Positions 41,999 through 52,491 of a DNA stretch of 64,000 bases are shown here, in pieces. Positions within the stretch are counted from its first letter, which is position 1. Every line of letters starts with the position of its first letter. The notes under the pieces were generated by a model. That model was not told the origin of the DNA and did not search any database. It saw only the letters and a program-made list of their open reading frames with translations. Source of the DNA: Incurvaria masculella (lineage: Eukaryota > Arthropoda > Insecta > Lepidoptera > Incurvariidae); the NCBI GenBank assembly GCA_946894095.1, contig OX335657.1:12462001-12526000 (forward strand). Reading direction: 5' to 3'. The translations under genes were made by a program, and so were the position numbers.

Positions 41999-42479
41999 TT
42001 ATTTATTTTCCATATAATTGAATTAAGAGTGGAGCGCTAAAAAGCCTGCTCGCAAGGAGAACGTTAAAATGTGGCAACTTCAATTAATTGTTTACCTCCT
42101 TAATGTGCAGACCGTGCGTTTTAAAGCCGTTAAGTGGGCTCCGACGGAATAAAACGTGGCATCTCTTGCCCGCGCACAATGCTCGGTAAAAAGGCATTTT
42201 AATTCAGAACGTAAAAAGGTAAAAGTGTCGGATTTCATCCGCCTTTATTAGCTATCCACTGAATGTGTATTGTGATTTAGGGATCTTAGAGACCTTTCGT
42301 TGGTCCTACACGACACGTGTTTTGTTAATTTATTGATTTAAATATATTCTGTGAATTGAAATACAATTTAAATATGTATTATTGTGTTTAAATTAATGTC
42401 GAGTATCTACTGACTCATTCATTATGTACATTCGTTTGCTTTAATCTTTTACACTATGTTTAAAAGAAAAGTCTTGCCA

Positions 42480-42850
42480 TTTATAAGGTTTGTCCCGCCC
42501 GGGACTATGCAACATGGTACCATCGCATTGAATGAATCATATTAACATATTTTCGCATTTTCCATCCAGTTAAATGTATCCGTGCAATATAAGGAAGGTT
42601 CCGGCATATCACCTAGTTCCCATGAAGTAATGAAATGAAATGAAAGAAATGAAATAAAAAAAATACTTTATTTGCAGCCATACGGTGCAAAAAGGCGGAA
42701 ATTAATGCCATAAGGCATTCTCTACCATTCAACCTTAGAGATGTAGGAGAGGTGCAGTGAGGCGGGCAAAAAAATAAACGTAAAACAAAATGAATTAGCG
42801 AAAAGTATTTTGGGGTAATATCGTGACAGTAGGTGTGGTATATTAATTAG
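42480..42850 (+). repeat. SINE interrupted by another insertion
   Basis: The SINE body (42480-42627: 'GGTACCATCGCATTGAATGA', 'TTTTCCATCCAGTTAAATG', 'CACCTAGTTCCCATG') resumes at about 42812 ('GGGGTAATATCGTGACAGTA', 'GGTGTGGTATATTA'). The piece between is the insertion described next. Confidence 0.82.
42628..42806 (-). mobile_element. LINE 3' end inserted in a SINE
   Basis: On the minus strand it reads 'CTGCAAATAAAGTATTTTTT' followed by ATTTCATTTC-type simple repeats. This is a retrotransposon 3' UTR with a poly(A)-signal-like AATAAA and a short-repeat tail. No coding part is present. Confidence 0.65.
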
Positions 42851-43860
42851 CATGCAAGTTGTTTTTTTTTATTGTGAATAAAATGTTCAATGTAAAACTT
42901 CTTCTCAATTGATTAGAGGATAAAACCAATTAATACACTTTACTATTTCTTACATAATGTTTTTGTGCGATCCTTTTTTTTATAATTTGAATAAGTGTTC
43001 ACTGTATGTACTTTTAAAAGAGGCAGCTATTGGAAAACGAATGTACAAAAACAAAATGGGAAATTCGGAACAGTCCATTATTTACTCCAGCCTAATAATA
43101 TGTGTATTATGCAACAACATTAACGTATTCAACTGTAAGCTCTTTTTTATTATTAGGCCATTTTGTGTTTATGGCAAGAAAGGGTATTATTTCATAACTT
43201 GGCAAACGTATAATGAGGAATATCTGGAATTCAAAAGATGTTTCGTCTCAGAAATCATATAATTCCATCCATAAGTTCCCATCATTACTATAAAAATACG
43301 AAAACAAGTTTTATGTTGTTTTTAACTCCAGTCATTCCCTTTTCAATGCTTTCCGACATAAGCGGGGTGTAACCTATTTTTATTGTTCATAAAACTCACG
43401 ATCTCAGATAAACTTAATTGATTGGATAAATGTCCGTCTGTCATGTCAGATTAATTCGTCACAACCATAAAATTGATTTATCATCACTGGCTTAGCTTGT
43501 CATTGAATTATTTTTACATTTAACAATCATTGATAAGGCAATAAAGTTGTTTAATTTAAATGTCAAATAAGCTCTAGAGTATGAACTGTTTCTAAATATG
43601 TAAATCGAAAATGATATTGCTATTCGATATTGACCATCATCATATAAAAAAAATGCGAATTGCAGCAACGGGAGCCAGGGATCAATGAGATTTTGGCATA
43701 GAAATAGTTTATGGGCTGGACATGATACATAGGCAATTTTTTATCCCAGAAAATATATATTCGGTACTGTCCCGAGACATAGTAATATCATAGACTAATC
43801 TATGGTAACCATAAATAAAAATATCAGTTTAAATACATAATACTGTCTTGTTTGTTCCAG

Positions 43861-43906
43861 TGGAAGTCGCGGTGGTGCGTCATGAGGAAGTTATCTCCAG
43901 TTGCAG
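43861..43906 (+). CDS. DOK7-like protein, coding exon 2 (PH domain start)
   Basis: The 46-nt exon encodes WKSRWCVMRKLSPVA plus one base. The acceptor is TTGTTCCAG and the donor is GCAG|GTAAGG. It follows the 39170-39235 exon in frame (phase 0 in, phase 1 out). The leftover G plus a following AC would give the aspartate of the family's 'SPVADC'. These residues are the second and third strands of the PH domain. The next exon was not found to the right edge, so the third intron partner lies at least 20 kb away or outside the window. Confidence 0.82.
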
Positions 43907-44969
43907 GTAAGGCAGTAATTTTATTACCAAAATAGGAAAACGTCCCTGCTCATATCTCCATTCGTGTCGTAAGTTACTCTGCACAAAAGTAAAATACAAC
44001 GGTACATAATCCATCTAGCCTGACAGTTTCTCAAAGCTTCAGAGGCAGCAGCGGCGTATGGCTGTAGCAACTGACTGTCTACATGAAATATAACCAGCTG
44101 AAATATAACTATATGAGAAAAGAACAGCCTTTCACGTGGTTGGTGGAGTGTTTAAACTGTGTCAGGCAGTCGATGCGTGAGACGTAGCGGACAACAGGTT
44201 AACGATCAGCACTTTTACTCGTGCAACGAACACGAGTTTAATTCACAGATGAAAGTGAATCATTTACGTTTATACAGCTCTTGCATGACGTAATCACTGA
44301 TAATTGAATGTTTTGTCATTGCAATCTAATTAGAAAGGGACACAACTCACGTGTGAAAAGGCCAGTAGTTGTTATTCCATGAATAAGAAAGAGTAAGTAT
44401 TCACCAGTAAGAGTTATGAAATGGCAGTAAGTTAATACCCATAAGTAAAATACGCGCTCACACGTCATATCTACGTCCCTTGGCTTGTTCCCCTTGCAGG
44501 TCGCCAATGGGGAAGAAAACAGAAAGCGAATTGTAGGTGTCACATGAGCGACCTTACGTTAAAACTGTCATTCCTGTCAAGTTTATTTACATTTATATTA
44601 TTTACGAGTTTTTAGATGAAAGATGTACTCCATGATGCAGGTAGAACAAGGTTTGGAGGGAAATAATAGTTTGTCTTCAAACTAATTTTAATGTAATCTA
44701 CTAGCTCAAAGTTTGAAATAAAATATTATAGGTTATGTTAATGTAATATTTTCTTTCCCGCGCTTAAGTTTTAAAAAGCATTAATTAGAGGAAATAGAGT
44801 CATTTCAATGACATAAATTGAGTACATACAATTTTCAAATCTATTCTATTTAATTTTGTATGGACTCTGACAGCTTTTACAGATATTTCAGGGTAGGCCA
44901 CGCCACCTGTCGTGTTAAAAAAGCAGTGAGCCAACTGTGATTCACCCGTGACTCACAGGTGATAATTTA
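43907..44969. other. DOK7-like intron, no feature recognised
   Basis: AT-rich. Short frames only. Confidence 0.5.
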
Positions 44970-45290
44970 ATGAGGACATGGGTGGCTAATATCTCACCTA
45001 CTGTCATTATATTAGACATTACAAATCACATGGAAGCTAGGTACTATACCAGAGTCTTCTTTATAGTTCATAAAATATGGATAAAAAACACGGTCAATTT
45101 GGTATCCATCCGGGTGGGATGAAGTCTACCACCTAGCAACTAATATACCTACATTTTTACGTGGAATCCGAACCACATTCAGCCTCAACTGTCGAAAAGT
45201 CACTCATCCAGAACTTGACCGCACCCAGTGTTGCTACCTCAAGATCGAAACCCGATAAGTCCCACCACTGGGCTAGCGAGGCACTTCCAG
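44970..45290 (-). repeat. SINE, minus orientation, with tRNA-like head
   Basis: The body is at the left ('GGACATGGGTGGCTAATATC'). At the right end, read on the minus strand, are box-A-like 'CTCGCTAGCCCAGTGGTGGG' and box-B-like 'GGGTTTCGATC'. Confidence 0.82.
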
Positions 45291-45855
45291 ATTCTCAATA
45301 AATGATTTCCTAAGAATTTTAACATAACACACTGTCTACCTAAGAGTTTTGTTGTCGGTACTAAGAGATCAGACTCGGGGCGGAGAACTTTTCGTTAGTA
45401 TTTTGAGTCTCCTTCCCTTTGATGAAAAAGTTAAACACGAAATCAATTTGCGTGCCTCTCGCCGGGCCTAAATCTCCCCTTTCGGGCCTTTTATTGTCGT
45501 CCCAGATTACGGCACCTGTGCTTTCAGCAGTTTCAGCCTACCGCCGCGGATTTGTCGGCTTCCTTTTGTTTTCGTTGAAAAGCTCGCGGGCGGGAAATGG
45601 AGTGTGGCAACTCGTCGAGTTTTCTCAAATTTTAGCGGAATATTGAAAAATACAAATGTCGGGGAAAGTGTTATGTTTAGTATGGTCCGCAATTTAACAC
45701 GCATTGGTTAAAAAATCGGAATCACTTTGGTAACAAATATTTGTACGTGTTGCCTTGCTATAATTATTTTTTAATAAATAATAATACACACTTTAATTGT
45801 ACTGTGTGGGTTGCGGCACACAATTGGGCTCGCTGATTTTTTCCCGTGCAGTCGT
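45291..45855. other. Non-coding
   Basis: Overlapping 65-75-codon frames on both strands at 45419-45704 have no recognisable motif. Confidence 0.4.
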
Positions 45856-46138
45856 AAACAAGTGCGAGTCGGACTCACACACGAAACGCTCCGTACCATC
45901 GTACAAGATAAAAAAAAAAAGGTTTTTTGTATGGGGCCCCACCTTTAATTTTTTTTTATTTTTTAGTTTGCCTAATTGTTGTTATAGCGGCAAAATAAGC
46001 ACACACTTTGTGTAAATTTCAGCTGCCCTACCTAATATCATGAGATACAGCCCTGTGACGGACGGACGGACGGACGGTCGGACGGACGGATGGACAGCGG
46101 AGGCTTAGTAATAGGGTTCCATTTTAACCCTTTAAAAA
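45856..46138 (+). repeat. GACG-microsatellite interspersed repeat, copy 6
   Basis: It has 'ACAAGTGCGAGTCGGACTC', 'TGAGATACAGCCCTGTGACG', (GACG)n and 'TAGTAATAGGGTTCCATTTT'. A SINE tail follows directly. Confidence 0.9.
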
Positions 46139-46142
46139 CGAC

Positions 46143-46234
46143 TAAGGCATGGCACCGAATTCCATCGGGAATGTGGTGTATTGGGCTAATATCATAACGG
46201 TAGTTGTGTGGTATTAGGTATCCATGTCAGGTTG
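46143..46234 (+). repeat. SINE 3' fragment between two GACG repeats
   Basis: 'AAGGCATGGCACCGAATTCC' to 'CAGGTTGCATAAAAAA'. It separates copies 6 and 7, which suggests a composite array. Confidence 0.88.
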
Positions 46235-46481
46235 CATAAAAAAACCGGCCAAGTGCGAGTCGGACTCGCACACGAAGGGTTCCGTACAAGACTTAACACA
46301 AAAATCCCTTTAATTTTTATATTTTTTTAATTTTACCCATTTGTTATGGCGGTAAAAGAAATACACACTCTATAAAAATTTCAGCTGCCTACCTATTACG
46401 GTTCAAGAGATACAGACCTGTTACAGACGGACGGACAGCGGAGGCTTAATAATATGGTTCCGTTGGGTACGGAACCTTAAA
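46235..46481 (+). repeat. GACG-microsatellite interspersed repeat, copy 7
   Basis: It has 'CCGGCCAAGTGCGAGTCGG' and 'GGGTTCCGTACAAGACTTAA', only two GACG units, and the end 'TTGGGTACGGAACCTTAAAA'. Confidence 0.9.
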
Positions 46482-46802
46482 AATGTAAAATAATCGCGCC
46501 ATTTCCACGAATTGTTTGCGAGTGGTGGTCTACCCACCGGTGCAGGCATGCACACGTTCCTGCTGAAATGTGCGCTTGCATAAAATTAAAATGTTCTTTG
46601 AACATGAATATGTCTGACACGGCGCGTCTCATATTTCGTCTCGTCAAAGACGGCTGCATCAAAGGGAGCGAGAAGTCTTCACAGACGCGAGCTCTGTTAA
46701 TATCCTTCATATCCCCGGAGAACTTCTCGCTGTATTTAATTTAGAGCTGTACGCTATAATGTTGCGAGTATGCCTGTAAATCTATGCTAAACTGTATGGT
46801 TA
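46482..46802. other. Non-coding
   Basis: No feature recognised apart from a 77-codon minus frame without motifs. Confidence 0.4.
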
Positions 46803-47174
46803 TGCCTCGGTAGCTCAGTGTGCGACGCGACGCCCTGCGAATCGATAAGCTGGGGAAGCACCCCTGAGCGCGGCTAGGTTCTGGATGGGGGACCTTTTTC
46901 AACCGTTGAGGCTGGCCCTGGTTCGGATACCACGTAAAACTGTAGGTCCCTTCCTTACTTCCTAGGTGGTAAGGTTAATCCCGCCCGGGTTGGTATCATC
47001 GCATTTAATGAACGATAGTCGAAGCGGCAATGAAAATTGTCCGTGTTTTCCATCCAGTTTAATGTAGCCGAGCAATATAAGGAAGGTCCTAGCATGGCAT
47101 CAAGTTCCTATGTGGTGTGTTAGGCTAATATCTGACGGTCAGTTCGGTATTAGCCATCCATGTCCAGTTACATA
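46803..47174 (+). repeat. SINE with a tRNA-like head
   Basis: The head is 'GCCTCGGTAGCTCAGTGTGC'. The body follows ('CTGGTTCGGATACCACG', 'TTTTCCATCCAGTTTAATG', subfamily 'CTGACGGTCAGTTCGG') and ends 'GTCCAGTTACATAAAAA'. The next repeat copy starts immediately after. Confidence 0.87.
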
Positions 47175-47175
47175 A

Positions 47176-47420
47176 AAACTGGCCAAGTGCGAGTCGGACT
47201 CGCACACGAAGGGTTCCGTACCATCGTAAAAAAACAAAAAAAAAACACGATTTTTGTATGGGAGCCCCCTTTAATTTTAATTATTTTTTAATCTTACCTA
47301 TTTGTTGTCATAGCGGCAAAATAAATACACACTCTGTGAAAATTTCAGCTGTCTACCTGTTAAGGTTACTGAGATACAGCCCTGTGACAGACGGACGGAC
47401 GGACAGACGGACGGACAGAT
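47176..47420 (+). repeat. GACG-microsatellite interspersed repeat, copy 8, 3'-truncated
   Basis: It has 'TGGCCAAGTGCGAGTCGGAC', 'TATGGGAGCCCCCTTTAATT' and (GACG)n, but stops at the microsatellite without the 'GGAACCCTAAAAA' end. Confidence 0.9.
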
Positions 47421-48435
47421 TGATGTCGTTGTCCTACTTATTTCCTTTGAAGCTTACTAGGTACTATTCGTGTACTTGTATCGAGTGTAAAAATTATGAG
47501 TAGATGGTAAAATACCATAAGCATTTTTATTCTAGTGTTTTGAAATATAAAATTCATACTTATGTATTGTGAATAAAAAAAAATGAAATCTATTTATTGG
47601 ACATGAAAATATGTTATGAAATATAGAAAGACGCTCAAAGGAGTCATTGGGCCGATATTTATAAAAAAAAGAAAAAAAATATTTCGACGAATTGAGAACG
47701 TCCTCCTTTTTTTCGAAGTCGGTTAAAAAACTAAAACTAAATTAAGGGCGTGAATAGACCTAATAGTAGGTCTTTCACCTAGCTTTAAAGCAAATGTTTG
47801 AAAAACGGAGACGTAGGGAAAAGTAGAAAATAAACTATGTTAAACTTTTTCGCTATTTCTTAAAGTTTCGGATTTGGAAAAATTTATTCCTGTATATTTA
47901 GTTGAAAAAAAAGTAAATATTTTTTCTTACAATCGACTCTAAATTACACTCAATGCAATAAACATGTGACTAACTATAAAATACCGAAATTAAATTCAAG
48001 AAATCATAATCGTACTCTTTGTAACTGTACCGATACATATTCAACATCAACGAGCATCCAATTATTACTGTAATGAAATAAGCACAATTTCCGCTTTATG
48101 TAAATGCATTTATCCAACACTATCCGGTTGCAGAATAACCCTTATTACAGGGGTCAGCGCGGTGTGCTGCACGTCGACTTAACCTTTTTGATATACTCAC
48201 GGTGATGCGATGTTAATACCAGTGCAGGCCACTGTATGTCACAAAGCAATGACAATCGAGTGATCATTTGATACTGTCGCGAGGGTTGGGTTGATTGCTT
48301 TATTTATAAGGTTCACGGCGATAGCTTGACCAGCTGAGCACTTGGCATGCATGTTAAATGAATTACGGAAATATAGGTTCTATCGCTTATAGTTACAGTA
48401 CTGATTATCATTGAAATATAAGCAAATAATCTTTT
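47421..48435. other. Non-coding, with a repeat end near 47680-47735
   Basis: 'TTTCGACGAATTGAGAACGT' plus 'TTTCGAAGTCGGTTAAAAAA' resembles a 3' end very common in Lepidoptera genomes. No gene is supported. Confidence 0.5.
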
Positions 48436-48808
48436 TATGCAACCTGATATGGGTAGCTAATACCACACAACTACTGTTATGATATTAGCCCAATACAACA
48501 CATTCTCGAAGGAATTGGGTGCCATGCCAGGGCGTTCAAGCACGGCAACACTGAGCTGGATGAAAAACATTTTTCATTGCCGCTTCGACCATCTTTTTAT
48601 CCAATGCGATGGTACCAACCCGGGCGGGCATAAACCCTACCAACTAGTAGGGGAAGGGGACCTACAGTTTTACATGGATTCCGCACCATGGAGCAGCTCG
48701 CATTCGTGACGAAATGCACTTATCCAACTCAGAAAGAGAAAAAAAGTGGTGTATGAACGGGGCGAGGATTTGAACCTAGACCTCTGGCATGCTAGGCAAG
48801 TCCCGCTG
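48436..48808 (-). repeat. SINE, minus orientation, full length
   Basis: It runs from 'GCAACCTGATATGGGTAGC' through the body to the head, which on the minus strand reads 'GCGGGACTTGCCTAGCATGC' with box-B-like 'GGTTCAAATCC'. Confidence 0.88.
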
Positions 48809-50356
48809 ATATACAAAATGTTTTTCAAGGGTTCCAAGAACCCATCTTCCGACTCGCACTTGTAGGGCTCGTAGGGGATATACAGTTGAATAAAAGATCC
48901 TTTAAACAATAATTGTTTTTAGTTTATTATTTATAGGGTTGCTAAAAGTCAACGTATTTTGTCTGTTCATCCGGTAACTTGGTTTGTTGCCCACTGTACA
49001 TGATACCAAATTATGTGGTCCGAGCATAGCTTCAAATCCGATGAGATGTACGTAGGTACATACATTATTTCAGAGTTATTTCTTCAAGACCAATCAATCA
49101 TTCACCAAATAGAAAGTCATTTAACATCTGTGCATCTCATATCGTAATGCACCACTTTCTTTCCGTCCAACACTCGACGAGAGCATTTCGTTTGCGGCCA
49201 ACTCCGCCTAATCACCACACCGTTTTGTTGTCCATTCTCTATTCACCGAGCCACAATGGCGTGCATCTAGTATTACAAAATATAATTAATCTGTGTACAC
49301 TCCGGATGCACAGATTTGAATGATAATTTCGTTAGGACAATGGCCTTCGCGCTGGCTGCTGCGCGGCGTTGAATGTGTTCGGGGCGAGGCCACACGTCCA
49401 CTGCTCCGTTTTACCGGACAGTGATAAATCCGACTCACATAGAAAATTGATAGATCCATATTTTATCGCAAGTATGGCCTACTAGAACACAGGTTTTTTT
49501 TTTATCACAAACCGTAAATAAGTGGATTTGTCTATGGACAATCCGTGCCACTTTAGGCTGACATTAGCTTATCAAATGAATAAAAATAACCAGACATGAC
49601 AATAATAACCAACTAGTAAAACCACTAGTATCAAAAGTGACATTTCCTCCATAAAAAATGTGTCAGTGACGTATGAAAGTACTACTTTTTGTGAGGTATA
49701 GTTTAAGTTACGACTATTTATTTCAGCCTTAGACCCAATGTGATCTCTGATCAAAATCACAAAAAAAAGGGTTTTATGTAAGATTATTACATTTTCAGGC
49801 GTTGCCTCCGAAAAAAAAAGTACTGTTATTGTCAATGACAATTTAGGAATCGTACATGTTGTTTACACGAACTCTAAGAGTAATAATATCTTGCAAAGTA
49901 TGTAGTAATTCTTAGACAAATAAAAAATAATTAAATATGATACAAGAAGGACAACAAGATGAGTCCTTCTTCTTGTTTCCCTTTCATACAGGTTCATTTT
50001 AGGTTAGATTACTTTGATTACCTGCAGTCACCTGTAGGTTTCCTGTTTTTTTTTTATTTAAGCAATAGATTTTCATGAAATACCATTTCGGCATTGCGAT
50101 GACAGAATTATCGCCAAGAATGAGTCTGAATGGATCGCGTTCGCAACTCGGACGCAGTGTGTCCTCGCCCGCAGATGTGATGGATGCCGGTAATTTGGGG
50201 GTACCGAGTGCTGTCGGTAATGTAGTCGTACTCTAATGGCGAAGGCAGAGGCTCTTTTGTTCCGGTTAACCGGCTGAATAGCAAATAAACGCTCAAATGA
50301 ATCGGGACTTTTACGATCGGTCGCAAAAATTGCTCCATCTCTTTAATAAATGCTTT
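48809..50356. other. Non-coding, with a MITE-family arm at about 49650-49740
   Basis: 'AAAGTACTACTTTTTGTGAG' and 'TTACGACTATTTATTTCAGC' match the right arm of the 55665-55838 MITE. No gene is supported. Confidence 0.5.
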
Positions 50357-50678
50357 TTTAGGGTTCCGTACCCAAAGGGTGAAAACGGAACCCAATTACT
50401 AAGCCTCCGCTGTCCGTCCGTCCGTCCGTCAGTCTGTCCGTCTGTCCGTCTGTCCGTCTGTCACAGGGCTGTATCTCATAAACCGTAATAGGTAGGCAGC
50501 TGAAATTTTCACACAGTGTGTATTTATCTTGCCGCTATAAGAACAAATAGGTAAAATGAAAAAAAATTATAAAGATTAAAGGCCCCCTACAAAAAAAAGG
50601 TGATTGTTTATGTTAAATCTTGTACAATGGTACGGATTCCTTCGTGTGCGAGTCCGACACGCACTTGGCCGGTTTTTA
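50357..50678 (-). repeat. GACG-microsatellite interspersed repeat, copy 9
   Basis: It has 'TTTTTAGGGTTCCGTACCC', a CCGT/CTGT tract, and 'GTCCGACACGCACTTGGCC' at the end. Confidence 0.92.
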
Positions 50679-52427
50679 AACCTTTTCTTCTGGTAAGCCA
50701 TTTTCCCGAACGATTTTTAGGACTTTTACAATTACCGGTCGCTTGAAGTTTCTGCGAATTTTCAATAGGTACCTATTCGAAGATACCCAAGTATATAGCT
50801 TGCGTTTAAATGAACAGTTTTAATGAGACATTGAAGAGAAGAGACATAATATATCTATTCAAAGTTCATTTGGGTTATCTCTTACGCCTTCATTGGCTCG
50901 TCATTGCTAAATTGTGCGGGTATAACATACATTCACATCAAAGTCAAAGGTGTCATTGAAACTGTACTAAATTGTTTCGGTTTTGTACCTACGCTAGTAA
51001 GTTCGAGTGAACGAAACAGTCGGTGAAGAGAATCAATCACTGTCAGTCATGTCATGTCTTCTCTCGCTAGCTACTGAACTGAGGACTGGGTTATAACATA
51101 ATTAAATACGGCAAAAGTAGGCTGACAGGGTTTGATGAGTGGTTGGTCATTACTCTTGTTATAGAAAACTTCTTAGTAAAACTCTTTAAATATTGTATAA
51201 ATTACCTAATTTTAGAACTATTTAAATATAGTGTTTCGAAGACCAATGCCTGTACGTGAAATAGACATCTTGCGGGATTAATTTTCACTTTTTTACCCAA
51301 GATAAGACAGCTAATCGCGTTAAACATTCTCACACGAGTTATCCTAGGTTTGTCCCTTTCTAATAATTCTGATTATAGTGCGATGACTGAACTTAAAATT
51401 ACGGCGATGACATTACACTCACTACACTCGAAAGTTTAATAAAAGTGATTTAAATTCACCTATCCATGACAATTTCACGAGTTCATAAGGGCTGGTTCCG
51501 TATTCCAATTGTCCATCTTCTAAAATCCTGTCGTCCGTATTTCGATAATCGAAGACAAAAGATAATTCAATCGGACTGCATTACAGTCCTCACGTATACT
51601 AATATCACCACGGTGCTATTTTCGGTTCCCGACAACCGAATACTATCGTCTTTTTCTAGGCCACACGCAAAAAGTGGCGAGCCTATTGGTGTGACCATTA
51701 CTAGCGGTTTCTAGAGCCTAAATATCATCACGATCACCTGAAGCATTATTTGGTTGCATATATAACTAACCTAAATTCTTGCTATACATAAACTTTTTAT
51801 GTAAATCGCGACCCAAACCATTTCGGTTTCTGGTTATGTTCGAATCAGGGAAGACGAATTTTTCTAAGAAGTAAATTCTTCCATAAGTAGCTATTGAGGC
51901 TATGAAATCTATGAAATACTGATACCTAGATGAGTAAAAAATTTACCCTGCTTTGGCACGGCACTTTGCAATATTTAACCGTGTTTGGCAATTGTTTTGT
52001 CTTGCTCTCTATATTTAATTTTGGAATGTGTTGAGATTGAAAAAAATATGTTTTTACATAGATAATCAACAATGTTCCTTGCGCGTTTTTGCTCATAAGT
52101 TGTTATAGAATAATCGTCAATAAGTGTAATTTATCTTATGTTTGTGTGAGTTATGGGGTCAATTTCGACAGTGAATTTGTTCGGCTTCAACCAATATTCG
52201 TAGGTCGATAAGAAGATGAGAATATTAAAATTTTAAAAGTGAAGTACTCCAAATAATTCAACTCGTCTCTTTGCTGACTGCACGCTATCTACCCGCATGA
52301 TATGGATATCCGAATAATAATGAATAATGATATGGATATCCTTATCCTTATTGCAGTCTGCACATTAGAAGATAAAGATGATATTTATTCCCGATTTTTT
52401 ATCAACAGTATGTAACGTTTTTTTTAG

Positions 52428-52491
52428 TACCGTAAATTACGGTATTCAATCGACTTCATGGTTATTACGGTCCGTAATAACCAAGTCGATT
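52428..52491. other. Two adjacent inverted repeats
   Basis: The first is TACCGTAA-A-TTACGGTA (52428-52444). The second, at 52448-52491, pairs AATCGACTT and GGTTATTACGG with CCGTAATAACC and AAGTCGATT around a single T loop, with a 3-nt bulge (CAT) on the left arm, giving 20 paired bases. Confidence 0.93.

Larger units (their letters stand above)
39236..43860 (+). other. DOK7-like intron between coding exons 1 and 2
   Basis: It runs from the donor GTAAGA (39236) to the acceptor TTGTTTGTTCCAG (43860). It holds interspersed repeats, a hairpin, a telomere-like tract and SINEs. No other exon was recognised. Confidence 0.75.

Noticed and set aside
46803..46900. Possible tRNA gene starting GCCTCGGTAGCTCAGTG
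   Set aside because: Followed directly by the SINE body; no proper T arm or matching 3' acceptor strand found.
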